The notes below the pieces were generated by a model, which saw nothing but the letters and a program-made list of their open reading frames with translations, did no database searches and was not told where the DNA came from. The translations under genes and the position numbers were made by a program. Of a stretch of DNA of 64,000 nucleotides, positions 34,446-44,620 are shown piece by piece; positions within the stretch are counted from its first letter, which is position 1; each line of letters begins with the position of its first letter. Source of the DNA: Emticicia sp051209875 (GTDB taxonomy: Bacteria > Bacteroidota > Bacteroidia > Cytophagales > Spirosomataceae); NCBI RefSeq assembly GCF_051209875.1, contig NZ_JBNTQY010000001.1, positions 1,922,001-1,986,000 on the forward strand, given 5' to 3'.

Positions 34446-34486
34446 AAAGCCTGATAACTAATTATTTCAATGAGTTATCAGGCTTT
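34446..34486 (+). terminator. terminator after lptB
   Basis: Perfect 14-bp stem, AAAGCCTGATAACT with AGTTATCAGGCTTT, loop of 13 nt, followed by GTTTTGTT. Confidence 0.85.
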
Positions 34487-34603
34487 GTTTTGTTAAAAAA
34501 TTAGCTTAATTTATTTCTTAAAAAAAATTTTGATAATCCGCTACAATTTAACGAACTTCCCACGTTAATATCCCCGAAACCTATAATAAACTGCCTATAT
34601 TTT

Positions 34604-37600
34604 ATGAATGCATCTTTCACTCGTCTAAAAACCAATGGTTTTTTACGTTTTTTTGCCCTCTTATTATTTATTAGTTATTATTCATCACTATTTATTGGCT
34701 GTTCAAAACTCAACGAAGTGAGTATTTCTGCTCGAAATTTTGAAGATGAAATTCAAGCAGCTCAGAATTTAGTTTTTACATTCAACAAAGATTTGGTTAC
34801 CGACAATGATTTAGAAAACTGGGAGGCAATCGAATATGTAAGAATTGAACCTAAAGTAGAAGGTGTATTCAAATGGTCAGCAAAGAATGAATTAGTTTTT
34901 TCACCCAGCAATGGCTTCAAAGCTGCCACAAATTACAAAGCAGTTGTTACCAAAGAAATTTTACGAAAATCAATCACCAAAAATTATAAATTAGGCGATG
35001 ATTCTTTTGAATTTCATACGCCTTATCTCCAAGCACAAAAATTGGAAAGCTATTGGATGAAAGGAGCTGATGGCAAACCACTTGCTAAAGTGAAAGTTGA
35101 CTTCAATTACCCTGTTCAAGAAACAGAAATTGCTAATTTAATGAAGGTTCAGATTGAAGAGGCGGATGCAAAATTTATTTTAAATAGTACTCCAAATGAC
35201 CAAAAGGTAGTTTTAGCTTTAGATAATGCACCTTCATTGAAAGACGAAAGTTCACTCAAAACAACGATTGAAAAAGGTGTTAAAATTGTAGGAGGTAGTA
35301 GTTCTACTCAAAATAGCATTCAATTAGAAGGTGTTTTGCCTTCTCCTTATTCAGTCAAGATTATTGATATTGAAACTGGTTTTGAGAAAAATCAAGGCTT
35401 TGTAAAAGTAATTACAACACAGCAAATTGCGGGCGACAATCTAAAAGATGCTTTCAAAATAGAACCTGCCGTTGAAACACAAACTGAATTGACCGAAAAT
35501 GGATTTATCATCAAAGGATTTTTTAGTGCTTCTGAAGCCTACACTTTGACAATAAAAGATAATCTCAGAGGAACACTCGGAGCAAAATTAGATGCTGAAT
35601 TAACCAAAGATTTATTTTTTGGAGAAATGCCTGCCAGTATTGAATTTGTGAGTAAAAAAGGCCTGTATTTATCCTCTAAAGGTAGTAGAAATGTGGGAAT
35701 TCGTATTACTAACATACCTAAAGTGCAATTAAAAGTTGTGAAAATTTACGAGAATAATTTACTCTCGTATGTAAGAAATAACCGCTACGAAAATTATGAA
35801 TATGATGGTGAAGAAAGTGGCCCTAATGGATTTAATTACAGTACCGATGATCAAGGAATTTACAGTGATGTAATTATCAATCGAACCATCGAAACGGGTA
35901 ATCTTTCAAAAGTGCATGGTGTTTCTGTACTGAATATGCCAATGCCTGAGCAAGATAAATTACGTGGTGTTTATTTGGTCAATCTCAACTCAAATGATGA
36001 ATATTATCAGAATGCTACCAAACTTGTTTCGGTGTCTGATTTAGGTATTATTGCTAAAAAATCTGCTGATGGTGATGAACTGATGGTTTTTGTGAATTCT
36101 ATCATTGATGCCGAGCCAATGGGCGATGTGGAAATTAAATTGATTTCGAGCAATAATCAAGTAATGGATTCACAAAAGACTGATAGTAAGGGTGTTATCA
36201 TATTTGAAAAACTCAGCGAAAAAGCTCCGAATTTCAAATTAGCCATGATTACCGCTCGTACTGCTGATGATTTCAATTATATGCTGTTGGAAGATACACA
36301 AGTCGAAACTTCTCGTTTTGAGGTCGAAGGGAAGCGAGCCAATGCTACTGGTTTTGATGCTTTCGTGTATGGCGACCGTGATATTTACCGACCAGGAGAA
36401 ACGATTCATTTTAATACTGTTTTGCGTGATGCTAAATGGGCTTCTGCCGAAGAAATTCCATTAAAAATCAGATTATTATTGCCCAATGGTCGTGAATTTA
36501 AATCTTTTTTGAAAAATACTAATGCACAAGGAGCGGTCGAAACGTCTATTCCACTCGATAGAGCTGCTGTTACAGGCACTTATACAATCGAAATTTTGAA
36601 TGGAAATGATGTTTTACTCACGTCAAAACCTATCAGTATTGAAGAATTTATGCCTGATAGAATTAAAGTGGATGTCAGTGCAAAAGATATTTATCGTACG
36701 GGTGAAACAGTACAATTAGTAGCTACCGCAACCAATCTGTTTGGCCCACCTGCCTCCAATCGTAATTACGAAATGGACTTTAGTTTAAAACGTAAAAGTT
36801 TTTTTGCCAAAGGCTTTGAAGGTTATTCATTTGATATTCAGAATGATACCAAATTTAATAACGATTTGCGACAAGGTACAACCGATGAAGATGGATTGGC
36901 AAAGCAAGCATTTCAACTCCCTGCAACTTATCAAGATATGGGTGTTTTGGAAGGTAAAGTTTTTGTAACCGTTTTTGATGAAACTGGTCGTCCGCTCAAT
37001 CGTGTTAAAAGTTTTGATGTTTTCACGCAAGATACATTTTATGGCATTGGTTTAGCTGATTATTATGTTGGTACACATGTGCCTATGAATATTCCTTTGG
37101 CTGCTGTTTCCAACGATGGAAAAGTAAAAAATGCCCGTGCTGAAGTTTCTGTTTATCGTATTGATTATCAGACAATTGTAGAGAAAATAGATGGTGTCAT
37201 CAAATACAATTCTAAAAGACAAGATAAATTGGTTCAAACCAAAGAAGTGACTTTTGCAGCAGGTAAATCTGCTATCAAATTCATCCCACAAGTTTCTGGT
37301 GAATATGAAATTCGTATTGCACAAGCAGGTGCAAAAAGCTACGCTTCTCGACAATTTTATGCTTATGGCTACGGTAGCACTTCGAGTAGTTCATTTGAAG
37401 TGAGCAATGAAGGACAAGTTTTGATGGAATTTGACAAAGAAAAATATGAAGTTGGTGATAAAGCAAAAGTTTTAATGAAAACACCTTTTGTTGGAAAAAT
37501 GCTTGTAACCGTAGAAAAAGGTAATGTTTTAGAACATTTTTATGTTGAAACCGATAAAAAATCAGCTGAAATAGACATCAGCGTAACGGAAGAAATGTTG

Positions 37601-40054
37601 CCGAATGTGTATGTCACGGCTACGCTCATTCGTCCAATGAAAGGCAACGATATGCCCTTGACGGTTGCTCATGGTTTTGCCCCAATGAAAGTAGAAAAAT
37701 CAAGCAATCAATTGCCAATAGAGATTGTTGCTGTCAAAGAATCTCGGTCAAAACGCAAGCAAAAAGTAACAATCAAAACAAAGGCCAATACAGAACTCAC
37801 GATTTCAGTAGTAGATGAAGGAATTTTGCAAATCAAGAACTTCAAAACACCTGATATTTATAATTATTTTTATCAAAAACAGGCCTTAGAAGTAAGTAGC
37901 CATGATTTGTATCAATTTTTATTTCCTGAATTATCATTGGCAAGTAGTAGTGTTGGGGGAGATGGATATAATTTAGAAAAAAGAGTTAATCCTTTGAGCA
38001 ATGGACGAACAAAATTGGTAGCCGTTTGGAGTGGAATCTTGAAAACAGGCTCAGGCGGAGAAGCAGATTTTGAGTTTGAAATACCACAGTTTTCGGGTGA
38101 TTTACGTATCATGGCAGTTGCATATAAAGATGAGGCCTTTGGCTCAGCAAATGCCAATATGAAAGTAAAAGACCCAATTGTTATTAGTACTGGAGCTCCA
38201 AGATTCTTGAGTCCAAACGATGAAGTGATGATTCCTGTAACCGTAACCAATACAACAAAAACAACTACAACAACAAATGTTTCAGTAAATCTAACAGGAG
38301 GATTGTCTTTACAAAGTGCTAATAATCAGTCGATTACAGTGCCTGCTGGTAAAGAAGTTCGCACAATGTTTAGTGTGAAAGCACCTTCAGTAATTGGCAC
38401 AGGAAGTATTGCGGTTGTGGTCAATGGTTTCAAAGAAAAGTTTTCTGAAAAAATAGATTTGACTATTCGCCCAAGCACATCTTTACTTAAAACTTCACTA
38501 TCGGGTGTAGTTTTAGCAGGAAAAACAGAGTCTATAAATCTTGGTAACGACTATATGGCTGGTACTGCACAGGCGAGTTTGTTGGTAAGTCGCTCTCCAA
38601 TGGTGCAGTTTGCCAAGCAATTAGATTATTTGTTGGGCTATCCGCATGGTTGTATTGAACAGACAGTTTCAAAGGCTTTTCCGCAGTTATATTTTGCTGA
38701 TTTTACCAAAACAATTGCTAAAAATTCTCGTTCATTAAAGGTTTCTGGTGAAAATGACTGGAATCCACAATTCAATGTACAAGCAGCCATTCGTAAAATA
38801 GAAAATATGCAATTAGCAAGCGGAGCAGTAAGTTATTGGCAAGGAGGTGATTATGAAAGTTGGTGGGGAACAGCCTTTGCCGCACATTTTATGTTAGAAG
38901 CAAAAAAAGCAGATTTTGAAGTAAATGAAGGTAATTTGAATCGAATGCTTGATTATTTGACAACTAAAACTTCGATGCAAGATTTGACAGAAATAGACTA
39001 TATTTATAATGAAACAGGTACTTGGACAACCAGAACCATTGCTCGGCATGAAATGATTTATTCGCTTTATACGCTTGCAATGGCAGGAAAAGCCAATCAG
39101 CCAGTGATGAATTATTATAAGTCAAATGCTAATTTACTGACCACTGATGAGCGATATATGCTCGGAGCGAGTTTTGCACAAATTGGTGATGAAGGAAGTT
39201 TCAAACAATTATTGCCAAAAGATTATATCATCGAAAATACGCAAAAACAAACAGGAGGAAGTTTTGCTTCGCCTATCAGAAACTTAGCAATTTCATTGAA
39301 TAGTTTGGTAGAATCTGATCCTGAAAATTTGCAAATACCTAAATTAGCAAGAGTGCTTTCTCAAGCCATCAAAGCTACTCCTTATCTCTCTACCCAAGAA
39401 TCGGTATTTAGTTTCTTGGCTTTAGGAAAAATTGCCAAACGTACAGGTGAATCGAATGTAACTGCTTCATTATCAGTTGATAATAAAATTTTAGCAAGTT
39501 TCAATGGAACAGATTTAAATGTAGAAAAAGGAGTCGCAGGAAAATTGGTCAATATCTCGGCCAAAGGAAAAGGAAGCTTATATTACTTTACCCAACAAGA
39601 AGGATTAAGTGCCACAGGTAGCTATGTTGAAGAAGATAATTTCCTAAAAGTTCGCCGACAATTTTTGAGCCGAACTGGGCAACCAATTAGTGGAAGCCTT
39701 AAACAAAATCAATTGGTTGTGGTAAAAGTGAGTATCAGTAGTACGCTTGGCACGCCAGTGGAAAATGTGGTAGTGACAGATATGTTACCAGCTGCATTTG
39801 AAATTGAAAATCCAAGATTGAATGAAGACCGTAATATGACTTGGATAAAAAATGCTTCAACACCTCAGCATTTTGATATTCGAGATGATAGAATCAATTT
39901 CTATACTACAGCCGATGCTACCGAAAAGACATTTTACTATTTAGTTAGGGTCGTTTCAAAAGGGAAATTTATCCTCGGCCCAGTAGCTGCCGATGCCATG
40001 TACAATGGCGATTATCGAAGTTATAGTGGTGGTGGGAATGTAATAGTGGAGTAG
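34604..40054 (+). CDS. bacterial alpha-2-macroglobulin lipoprotein
   Basis: 1816 residues, the largest gene in the window. A lipobox (FIGC, Cys33) marks an outer-surface or periplasmic lipoprotein. The MG domains start with an N-terminal Bac_A2M-type region; the MG/bait region is followed by VSIEEFMPDRIKVDV-like linker strands at about residues 680-690, and the thioester site is GCIEQ with Cys1350 and Gln1353 in the alpha-alpha barrel of the TED domain. A receptor-binding-like C-terminal domain follows (EDNFLKVRRQFLSR). Such proteins trap proteases when the bait region is cut. Bacterial type I genes usually neighbour pbpC; none is seen here. Confidence 0.93.
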   Translation: MNASFTRLKTNGFLRFFALLLFISYYSSLFIGCSKLNEVSISARNFEDEIQAAQNLVFTFNKDLVTDNDLENWEAIEYVRIEPKVEGVFKWSAKNELVFSPSNGFKAATNYKAVVTKEILRKSITKNYKLGDDSFEFHTPYLQAQKLESYWMKGADGKPLAKVKVDFNYPVQETEIANLMKVQIEEADAKFILNSTPNDQKVVLALDNAPSLKDESSLKTTIEKGVKIVGGSSSTQNSIQLEGVLPSPYSVKIIDIETGFEKNQGFVKVITTQQIAGDNLKDAFKIEPAVETQTELTENGFIIKGFFSASEAYTLTIKDNLRGTLGAKLDAELTKDLFFGEMPASIEFVSKKGLYLSSKGSRNVGIRITNIPKVQLKVVKIYENNLLSYVRNNRYENYEYDGEESGPNGFNYSTDDQGIYSDVIINRTIETGNLSKVHGVSVLNMPMPEQDKLRGVYLVNLNSNDEYYQNATKLVSVSDLGIIAKKSADGDELMVFVNSIIDAEPMGDVEIKLISSNNQVMDSQKTDSKGVIIFEKLSEKAPNFKLAMITARTADDFNYMLLEDTQVETSRFEVEGKRANATGFDAFVYGDRDIYRPGETIHFNTVLRDAKWASAEEIPLKIRLLLPNGREFKSFLKNTNAQGAVETSIPLDRAAVTGTYTIEILNGNDVLLTSKPISIEEFMPDRIKVDVSAKDIYRTGETVQLVATATNLFGPPASNRNYEMDFSLKRKSFFAKGFEGYSFDIQNDTKFNNDLRQGTTDEDGLAKQAFQLPATYQDMGVLEGKVFVTVFDETGRPLNRVKSFDVFTQDTFYGIGLADYYVGTHVPMNIPLAAVSNDGKVKNARAEVSVYRIDYQTIVEKIDGVIKYNSKRQDKLVQTKEVTFAAGKSAIKFIPQVSGEYEIRIAQAGAKSYASRQFYAYGYGSTSSSSFEVSNEGQVLMEFDKEKYEVGDKAKVLMKTPFVGKMLVTVEKGNVLEHFYVETDKKSAEIDISVTEEMLPNVYVTATLIRPMKGNDMPLTVAHGFAPMKVEKSSNQLPIEIVAVKESRSKRKQKVTIKTKANTELTISVVDEGILQIKNFKTPDIYNYFYQKQALEVSSHDLYQFLFPELSLASSSVGGDGYNLEKRVNPLSNGRTKLVAVWSGILKTGSGGEADFEFEIPQFSGDLRIMAVAYKDEAFGSANANMKVKDPIVISTGAPRFLSPNDEVMIPVTVTNTTKTTTTTNVSVNLTGGLSLQSANNQSITVPAGKEVRTMFSVKAPSVIGTGSIAVVVNGFKEKFSEKIDLTIRPSTSLLKTSLSGVVLAGKTESINLGNDYMAGTAQASLLVSRSPMVQFAKQLDYLLGYPHGCIEQTVSKAFPQLYFADFTKTIAKNSRSLKVSGENDWNPQFNVQAAIRKIENMQLASGAVSYWQGGDYESWWGTAFAAHFMLEAKKADFEVNEGNLNRMLDYLTTKTSMQDLTEIDYIYNETGTWTTRTIARHEMIYSLYTLAMAGKANQPVMNYYKSNANLLTTDERYMLGASFAQIGDEGSFKQLLPKDYIIENTQKQTGGSFASPIRNLAISLNSLVESDPENLQIPKLARVLSQAIKATPYLSTQESVFSFLALGKIAKRTGESNVTASLSVDNKILASFNGTDLNVEKGVAGKLVNISAKGKGSLYYFTQQEGLSATGSYVEEDNFLKVRRQFLSRTGQPISGSLKQNQLVVVKVSISSTLGTPVENVVVTDMLPAAFEIENPRLNEDRNMTWIKNASTPQHFDIRDDRINFYTTADATEKTFYYLVRVVSKGKFILGPVAADAMYNGDYRSYSGGGNVIVE

Positions 40055-40060
40055 ATTTCA

Positions 40061-40100
40061 ATCAAAAAGCCTCAAAATATATATTTTGAGGCTTTTTGAT
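40061..40100. terminator. perfect 40-bp palindromic bidirectional terminator
   Basis: Each arm is 20 nt (ATCAAAAAGCCTCAAAATAT and its exact complement) with no loop bases beyond the stem turn. It sits between the convergent macroglobulin and DUF3471-like genes, with T runs on both strands. It shares AAAAAGCCTCAAA with the terminator at 17975-18010. Confidence 0.85.
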
Positions 40101-40116
40101 ATTTTATTCTAATTGA

Positions 40117-40485
40117 TTACTGCTGTTTTTCGCCTTCCATGCTATTGCCTTGAATACTCAATTTTATTTTTACAACAATTTTGCTTTCATTTCTGATAAA
40201 TTCAACTTTACCATCATAGCCGACTACATCATAAATGTCAGTCTGTGTGGTAGGAGCAAGTTGAGCTGAACCTTGTCCAACAGCTTCACCCATCAATTTG
40301 CCATCTTGTAATGTAACTATCAAATCTTCAATAGGAGCGTCTTTCAATTTGTATTTGCCAACGTATTGCTTTAAAACCAAAGTATCAACTGGTGCTACTG
40401 TGGTCGTTGTCGATGTAGTTTGAGCTGCTACATCAAATGAGAAAGCAAATATGCCCAAAGCAATTAGGAGAACAATTTTTTTCAT
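40117..40485 (-). CDS. small secreted DUF3471-like protein
   Basis: 122 residues. The signal peptide ends at VAAQ, then a Thr-rich linker of about 12 residues (TTSTTTTVAP) leads into a short beta-rich domain. YVGKYKLKDAPIEDLIVTLQDGKLMGEAVGQ matches the pattern of DUF3471 (a single lipocalin-like repeat often fused to beta-lactamases). Here it stands alone with a Gln-rich end (EGEKQQ). Function unknown. Confidence 0.72.
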   Translation of the reverse strand: MKKIVLLIALGIFAFSFDVAAQTTSTTTTVAPVDTLVLKQYVGKYKLKDAPIEDLIVTLQDGKLMGEAVGQGSAQLAPTTQTDIYDVVGYDGKVEFIRNESKIVVKIKLSIQGNSMEGEKQQ

Positions 40486-40864
40486 GTGTATTAAGTGGTT
40501 TTATTGAGAAAAAATATAACTTTAGTAACACAACGAAGATAATATAAAATAAGTTTTGCCTTTTTTGCATTTTATGAATTTTACACAAAGTTATTTTTAA
40601 ATTATATCTCGCATCCTGATAGAGCTTTCTTTTTTAAATTTTGATACTGGGAACTACTGGTAAAAAAGAGAGAATTTTTTATAAAAAATTGAAAATTCAA
40701 TGGTATTTTTTAATTATATCTAAAAAAGAATTTTCATGCACAGCTTAAAATAATATAACTACTTTTTAATGAAATAAAAGATAAAATAACTGTAATAGTT
40801 TGTTTTTATAAATAATATATCTATTTTTGCCGAAATAAAAAGATAATATCTCAATATTATAAAA
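40486..40864. other. 379-base divergent upstream region holding the metF promoter
   Basis: Very AT-rich. On the plus strand a full Bacteroidota promoter is present just before metF. The rest has runs of A and T and no visible gene or RNA structure. Confidence 0.5.
40799..40829 (+). promoter_or_regulatory. complete Bacteroidota promoter for metF
   Basis: TTTG (40799-40802), a 19-nt spacer, then TATTTTTG (40822-40829): both the -33 and -7 consensus boxes at the correct spacing. The predicted start site is about 7 nt later and leaves a leader of about 28 nt to the ATG. Confidence 0.7.
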
Positions 40865-41824
40865 ATGGCAAAAGTAACAGAACATCTCAAAAATAATAAC
40901 GGCAAACCTATTTTTTCAATAGAAATTATTCCGCCAACCAAAGGTTCAAATCTCAATGATTTATTGAATGCAATTGAACCAATGATGGAGTTGAAACCTC
41001 CTTTTATAGATGTTACTTTTCATCGAGAAGAATATTTTACAAAGCAATTACCCGATGGGACAAGCAAAGAAATCAGAACTCGTAAACGTCCTGGGACAGT
41101 TGGTATTTGTTCATCGATTATGCATAAATTCAAGATTGACCCAGTTCCACACGTGCTTTGTGGTGGCTTCACAAAGGATGATACCGAAGATCTATTGATT
41201 GACCTGAATTATTTAGGTATTGATAATGTGTTGGCTTTGCGAGGCGATTTTGCTAAACCTTACGATTCTTTCAAAGCCAAAAAAGATGGACATTTATATG
41301 CAAATGAGCTAGTTTCGCAAATAAAAGCCATGAATCAAGGTAAATATTTGCACGAGGATGCCGAATATCTCAATGCCAGTGATTTTTGTATTGGTGTTGC
41401 GGCTTATCCTGAAAAGCATTTTGAAGCCCAAAATTTAGAGCAAGATATGGAGAATTTGAAGCGAAAAGTTGAAGCTGGTGCTGATTATGTAGTAACGCAA
41501 ATGTTTTTTGATAATCAAAAATATTTTGATTTTGTAAATAAATGCCGAGTAGAAGGCATTACGATTCCTATTATTCCAGGTTTGAAGGTTTTGGCAACAA
41601 AAAAACAATTAGATATTTTGCCAAGATTGTTTTATTTAGATATGCCAGAGGATTTTAGAAAAGGTGTTTTGGCATGTGAAAATGACAAGCAAGCCAAACA
41701 GTTAGGAATTGAATGGGCGATTCAACAATGTCGAGAATTAATTGATTTTGGCGTTCCTGCTTTACATTTTTATACAATGAGCAAGTCTGATACAACGATG
41801 GCTGTAGCGAGAGAGGTTTTTTGA
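40865..41824 (+). CDS. metF: 5,10-methylenetetrahydrofolate reductase
   Basis: 319 residues. It reduces methylene-THF to methyl-THF for methionine synthesis, with FAD. The TIM-barrel opening SIEIIPPTKGSNL holds the catalytic Glu, and the FAD/folate-binding segments are DVTFHREEY, LALRGDF, AAYPEKHFEA and TQMFFDNQKYFDFV, followed by the NAD/substrate region PIIPGLKVLATKKQL. Length and motif order match MetF rather than the fused eukaryotic enzyme. metH is not nearby. The start follows a near-ideal promoter. Confidence 0.96.
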   Translation: MAKVTEHLKNNNGKPIFSIEIIPPTKGSNLNDLLNAIEPMMELKPPFIDVTFHREEYFTKQLPDGTSKEIRTRKRPGTVGICSSIMHKFKIDPVPHVLCGGFTKDDTEDLLIDLNYLGIDNVLALRGDFAKPYDSFKAKKDGHLYANELVSQIKAMNQGKYLHEDAEYLNASDFCIGVAAYPEKHFEAQNLEQDMENLKRKVEAGADYVVTQMFFDNQKYFDFVNKCRVEGITIPIIPGLKVLATKKQLDILPRLFYLDMPEDFRKGVLACENDKQAKQLGIEWAIQQCRELIDFGVPALHFYTMSKSDTTMAVAREVF

Positions 41825-41868
41825 TTATAGAATAAAACTAAGTTTCATTTATTGATAATGCTCAAAAT

Positions 41869-41905
41869 AAAAAGCGATTGATTTTCATTAAATCAATCGC
41901 TTTTT
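41869..41905. terminator. bidirectional terminator after metF
   Basis: Perfect 16-bp stem AAAAAGCGATTGATTT with AAATCAATCGCTTTTT and a 5-nt loop, between convergent genes. Confidence 0.85.
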
Positions 41906-41922
41906 AATGTTTTATGAATTAA

Positions 41923-42456
41923 TTATGGTAATATCAAAGCATAACCCATATTTTGGAAAGTGGTAAAAGTAATCAGTGCTGATTGTGCCACTTTGATGTT
42001 TTCATTGCGTGGTTCATCAACCATTTTTCTCGCACGGAGTGATTGTCCACAAACATAAAAACGCACGCCATTTTTAGCCAATTCATTGATTAATGGCGTA
42101 TTAGGATTAGCTACACCAAACTTTTTCATATAAGCCGCATCCGTCATAATATTAGTAGTCCCTAAAAAGTGAAAGACTGCTACGATTGACAATTTTTCTC
42201 TTGGAATACCCGCATCCAAGTGTAAATTAACCAAACGAGCTAATTTATCTAGACTTGAATTGACCGAATCTGGTTTATCAGAAGCCTTCGACAAATCAAC
42301 AATAATCTTGTAATCCATCTTTTTATCTGCCACAGGACTTGCCTCTGGTACATCATACATCCCACCGCCACTTTTAATGACAGGAAACTTTTTTTGTTGG
42401 GCGAAAGCAACACTTCCTAAAAGGAAAATGAGGCAAATAGTGAGTAGTTTTTTCAT
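41923..42456 (-). CDS. exported DsrE-family protein
   Basis: 177 residues with a signal peptide ending at AFAQ. The mature part has a small alpha/beta domain of the DsrE/DsrF-like type: MDYKIIVDLSKASDKPD, LSIVAVFHFLGTT and RFYVCGQSLRARKM with the conserved Cys in the C-G-Q-S turn. DsrE family members bind or transfer sulfur through such a cysteine; exported ones are uncharacterised. It is downstream of gyrB on the same strand, 103 nt away. Confidence 0.78.
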   Translation of the reverse strand: MKKLLTICLIFLLGSVAFAQQKKFPVIKSGGGMYDVPEASPVADKKMDYKIIVDLSKASDKPDSVNSSLDKLARLVNLHLDAGIPREKLSIVAVFHFLGTTNIMTDAAYMKKFGVANPNTPLINELAKNGVRFYVCGQSLRARKMVDEPRNENIKVAQSALITFTTFQNMGYALILP

Positions 42457-42474
42457 GATGATGAAGGGGGATAT

Positions 42475-42560
42475 GAGTTTAGAGTGCTGAATTCTGAGTT
42501 TAACCAGCCACTCAGAACTCTAAACTCAGAATTCAGAACCGCTACGGCGGACCGTTCTTT
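42475..42560. repeat. stuttering inverted repeat with a GC-rich hairpin, between gyrB and the DsrE gene
   Basis: Arms CTGAATTCTGAGTTTA (42487-42502) and TAAACTCAGAATTCAG (42521-42536) are perfect over 16 bp and are flanked by more GAGTTTAGAG words. Against it lies a GC-rich hairpin ACGG-CGGA-CCGT (42544-42555), a covariant relative of the elements before panC and mlaD. It directly adjoins the gyrB stop codon. Confidence 0.7.
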
Positions 42561-44533
42561 TAAATATCTATTTTTGCATATTTGGCATTACGCTCAATAA
42601 AGTCACGGCGAGGACCAACTTCGTCGCCCATCAACATTGCAAATAAATGATCTGCTTCAGCAGCCGATTCAACAGTTACTTGTTTCAAAGTACGTTTGTC
42701 AGGTCGCATAGTAGTTTCCCAAAGTTGCTCAGGATTCATTTCTCCCAAACCTTTGTATCTCTGAATACCTACATTTTCTTCTTTTCCACCTGCCGCTAAG
42801 CGTTTTACTGCAATCTCACGTTGTTCTTCAGTCCAACAATATTCCTCTTCTTTCCCTTTTTTAACTAGATACAAAGGTGGTTGAGCAATATAAATGTATC
42901 CTTTATCAATCAATTCTTTCATATAACGGTAGAAGAACGTCAAAATCAAAGTTCTGATGTGACTACCATCAATATCGGCATCGGTCATAATAATGATTTT
43001 GTGGTAACGAAGCTTGTCAGTATTTAATGCACGTTCATCGCCTTCACGTCCGATTTGAACACCCAGAGCAGTAAACATGTTTTTGATTTCTTCGTTTTCG
43101 TAGATTTTGAATTCTTGTGCTTTTTCTACATTCAAAATCTTTCCACGTAAAGGCAAAATGGCTTGGAATGCACGATTTCTACCTTGTTTGGCCGAACCAC
43201 CAGCTGAGTCTCCCTCAACTAAGTAAACCTCACAAATAGTTGGGTCAGATTCTGAGCAGTCAGCCAATTTTCCTGGCAAGCCACTACCAACCAAAACGTT
43301 TTTACGCTGTACCATTTCACGTGCCTTTTTAGCGGCAATACGTGCTTTAGCAGCTAAAATCACTTTATCGACAATGATTCTTGCTTCTCTTGGATGCTCT
43401 TCTAAGTAATTTTCAAGCATTTCAGCAACACATGAACTCACAGCCGAAGTAACTTCACTATTACCTAATTTAGTCTTTGTTTGTCCTTCAAATTGTGGTT
43501 CTTGTACTTTTACTGAAATCACGGCCGTTAATCCTTCTCGGAAGTCATCACCACTAATTTCAATTTTTTCTTTGGCTAAAATACCTGACTTCTCTGCATA
43601 ACCTTTCAAGGTACGAGTTAGAGCCATACGGAAACCAGAAACGTGCGTACCACCTTCGTGTGTATTGATATTATTCACAAAAGACGAAACATTTTCGCTA
43701 TAACCAGTATTATAAAGCATGGCTACATCAACTGGCACACCGTCTTTATTACCTTCCATAAACATTGGTTCAGGTATCAAACGCTCACGGCCAGCATCAA
43801 TGTAGGATACGAATTCTGCCAAACCACCTTCTGATTTAAAAGTGTCTGTCAGAGCTTCTCCTTTTTCGTCAATTTCACGTAAATCTTTGAGAATAATGGT
43901 AATACCTTTATTTAGGAAAGACAATTCACGCAAACGATTGGCAACGGTTTCGTATTTATATTCTGTTACTGTAAAAATAGTATCATCAGGTTTGAATGTT
44001 ACTGTTGTACCTGTATCACTTGCATCACCAATTTCACGAACTGGATAAAGTGGTTTTCCGATATTATATTCTTGTTCAAAAGCTTTTCCATCTCTGTGAA
44101 CTTCCACTCTCAAGTGGGTAGAAAGTGCATTTACACAAGAAACCCCTACACCATGCAAACCACCCGAAACTTTGTAAGTGTCTTTGTCAAATTTACCACC
44201 AGCGTGAAGCACGGTCATTACAACCTCTAAAGCTGATTTTTTCTCTTTAGTGTGCATTCCAGTAGGAATCCCACGACCATTATCTTTTACTGTTACCGAA
44301 TTATCTTCATTGATTGTTACATTAATTGTATCACAATGTCCAGCGAGAGCCTCATCAATTGAATTATCTACTACCTCCCAAATTAGGTGGTGAAGACCTT
44401 TTGCACTAATATCGCCAATATACATGGCGGGACGTTTTCTTACTGCTTCTAACCCTTCAAGTACCTGAATATTCTCGGCACCATAATCTGCTCTTGATTT
44501 TTGAGGCTCAACGCCCTCCTGATTTTCTGCCAT
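42560..44533 (-). CDS. gyrB: DNA gyrase subunit B
   Basis: 657 residues. The GHKL ATPase domain has the Glu-Asn pair in EVVDNSIDEALAGH, the glycine motif DNGRGIPTGMH and GGLHGVGVSCVNAL; the transducer domain follows. The TOPRIM domain is complete with EGDSAGGSAKQGRNR and DADIDGSHIRTL, and the C-terminus LWETTMRPDKRTLKQV matches the type II topoisomerase B ending. It supercoils DNA with GyrA, which is not nearby. ParE is the alternative, but the QRYKGLGEMNPEQLWET and size fit GyrB. Confidence 0.96.
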   Translation of the reverse strand: MAENQEGVEPQKSRADYGAENIQVLEGLEAVRKRPAMYIGDISAKGLHHLIWEVVDNSIDEALAGHCDTINVTINEDNSVTVKDNGRGIPTGMHTKEKKSALEVVMTVLHAGGKFDKDTYKVSGGLHGVGVSCVNALSTHLRVEVHRDGKAFEQEYNIGKPLYPVREIGDASDTGTTVTFKPDDTIFTVTEYKYETVANRLRELSFLNKGITIILKDLREIDEKGEALTDTFKSEGGLAEFVSYIDAGRERLIPEPMFMEGNKDGVPVDVAMLYNTGYSENVSSFVNNINTHEGGTHVSGFRMALTRTLKGYAEKSGILAKEKIEISGDDFREGLTAVISVKVQEPQFEGQTKTKLGNSEVTSAVSSCVAEMLENYLEEHPREARIIVDKVILAAKARIAAKKAREMVQRKNVLVGSGLPGKLADCSESDPTICEVYLVEGDSAGGSAKQGRNRAFQAILPLRGKILNVEKAQEFKIYENEEIKNMFTALGVQIGREGDERALNTDKLRYHKIIIMTDADIDGSHIRTLILTFFYRYMKELIDKGYIYIAQPPLYLVKKGKEEEYCWTEEQREIAVKRLAAGGKEENVGIQRYKGLGEMNPEQLWETTMRPDKRTLKQVTVESAAEADHLFAMLMGDEVGPRRDFIERNAKYAKIDI

Positions 44534-44620
44534 AATTTATTTTTTATGAATGTTACCCAACAGATTTTATCTGCGTATTATTTACTAACTTTGTTACTCA
44601 CAGTTTTTTGTATAATTTAG

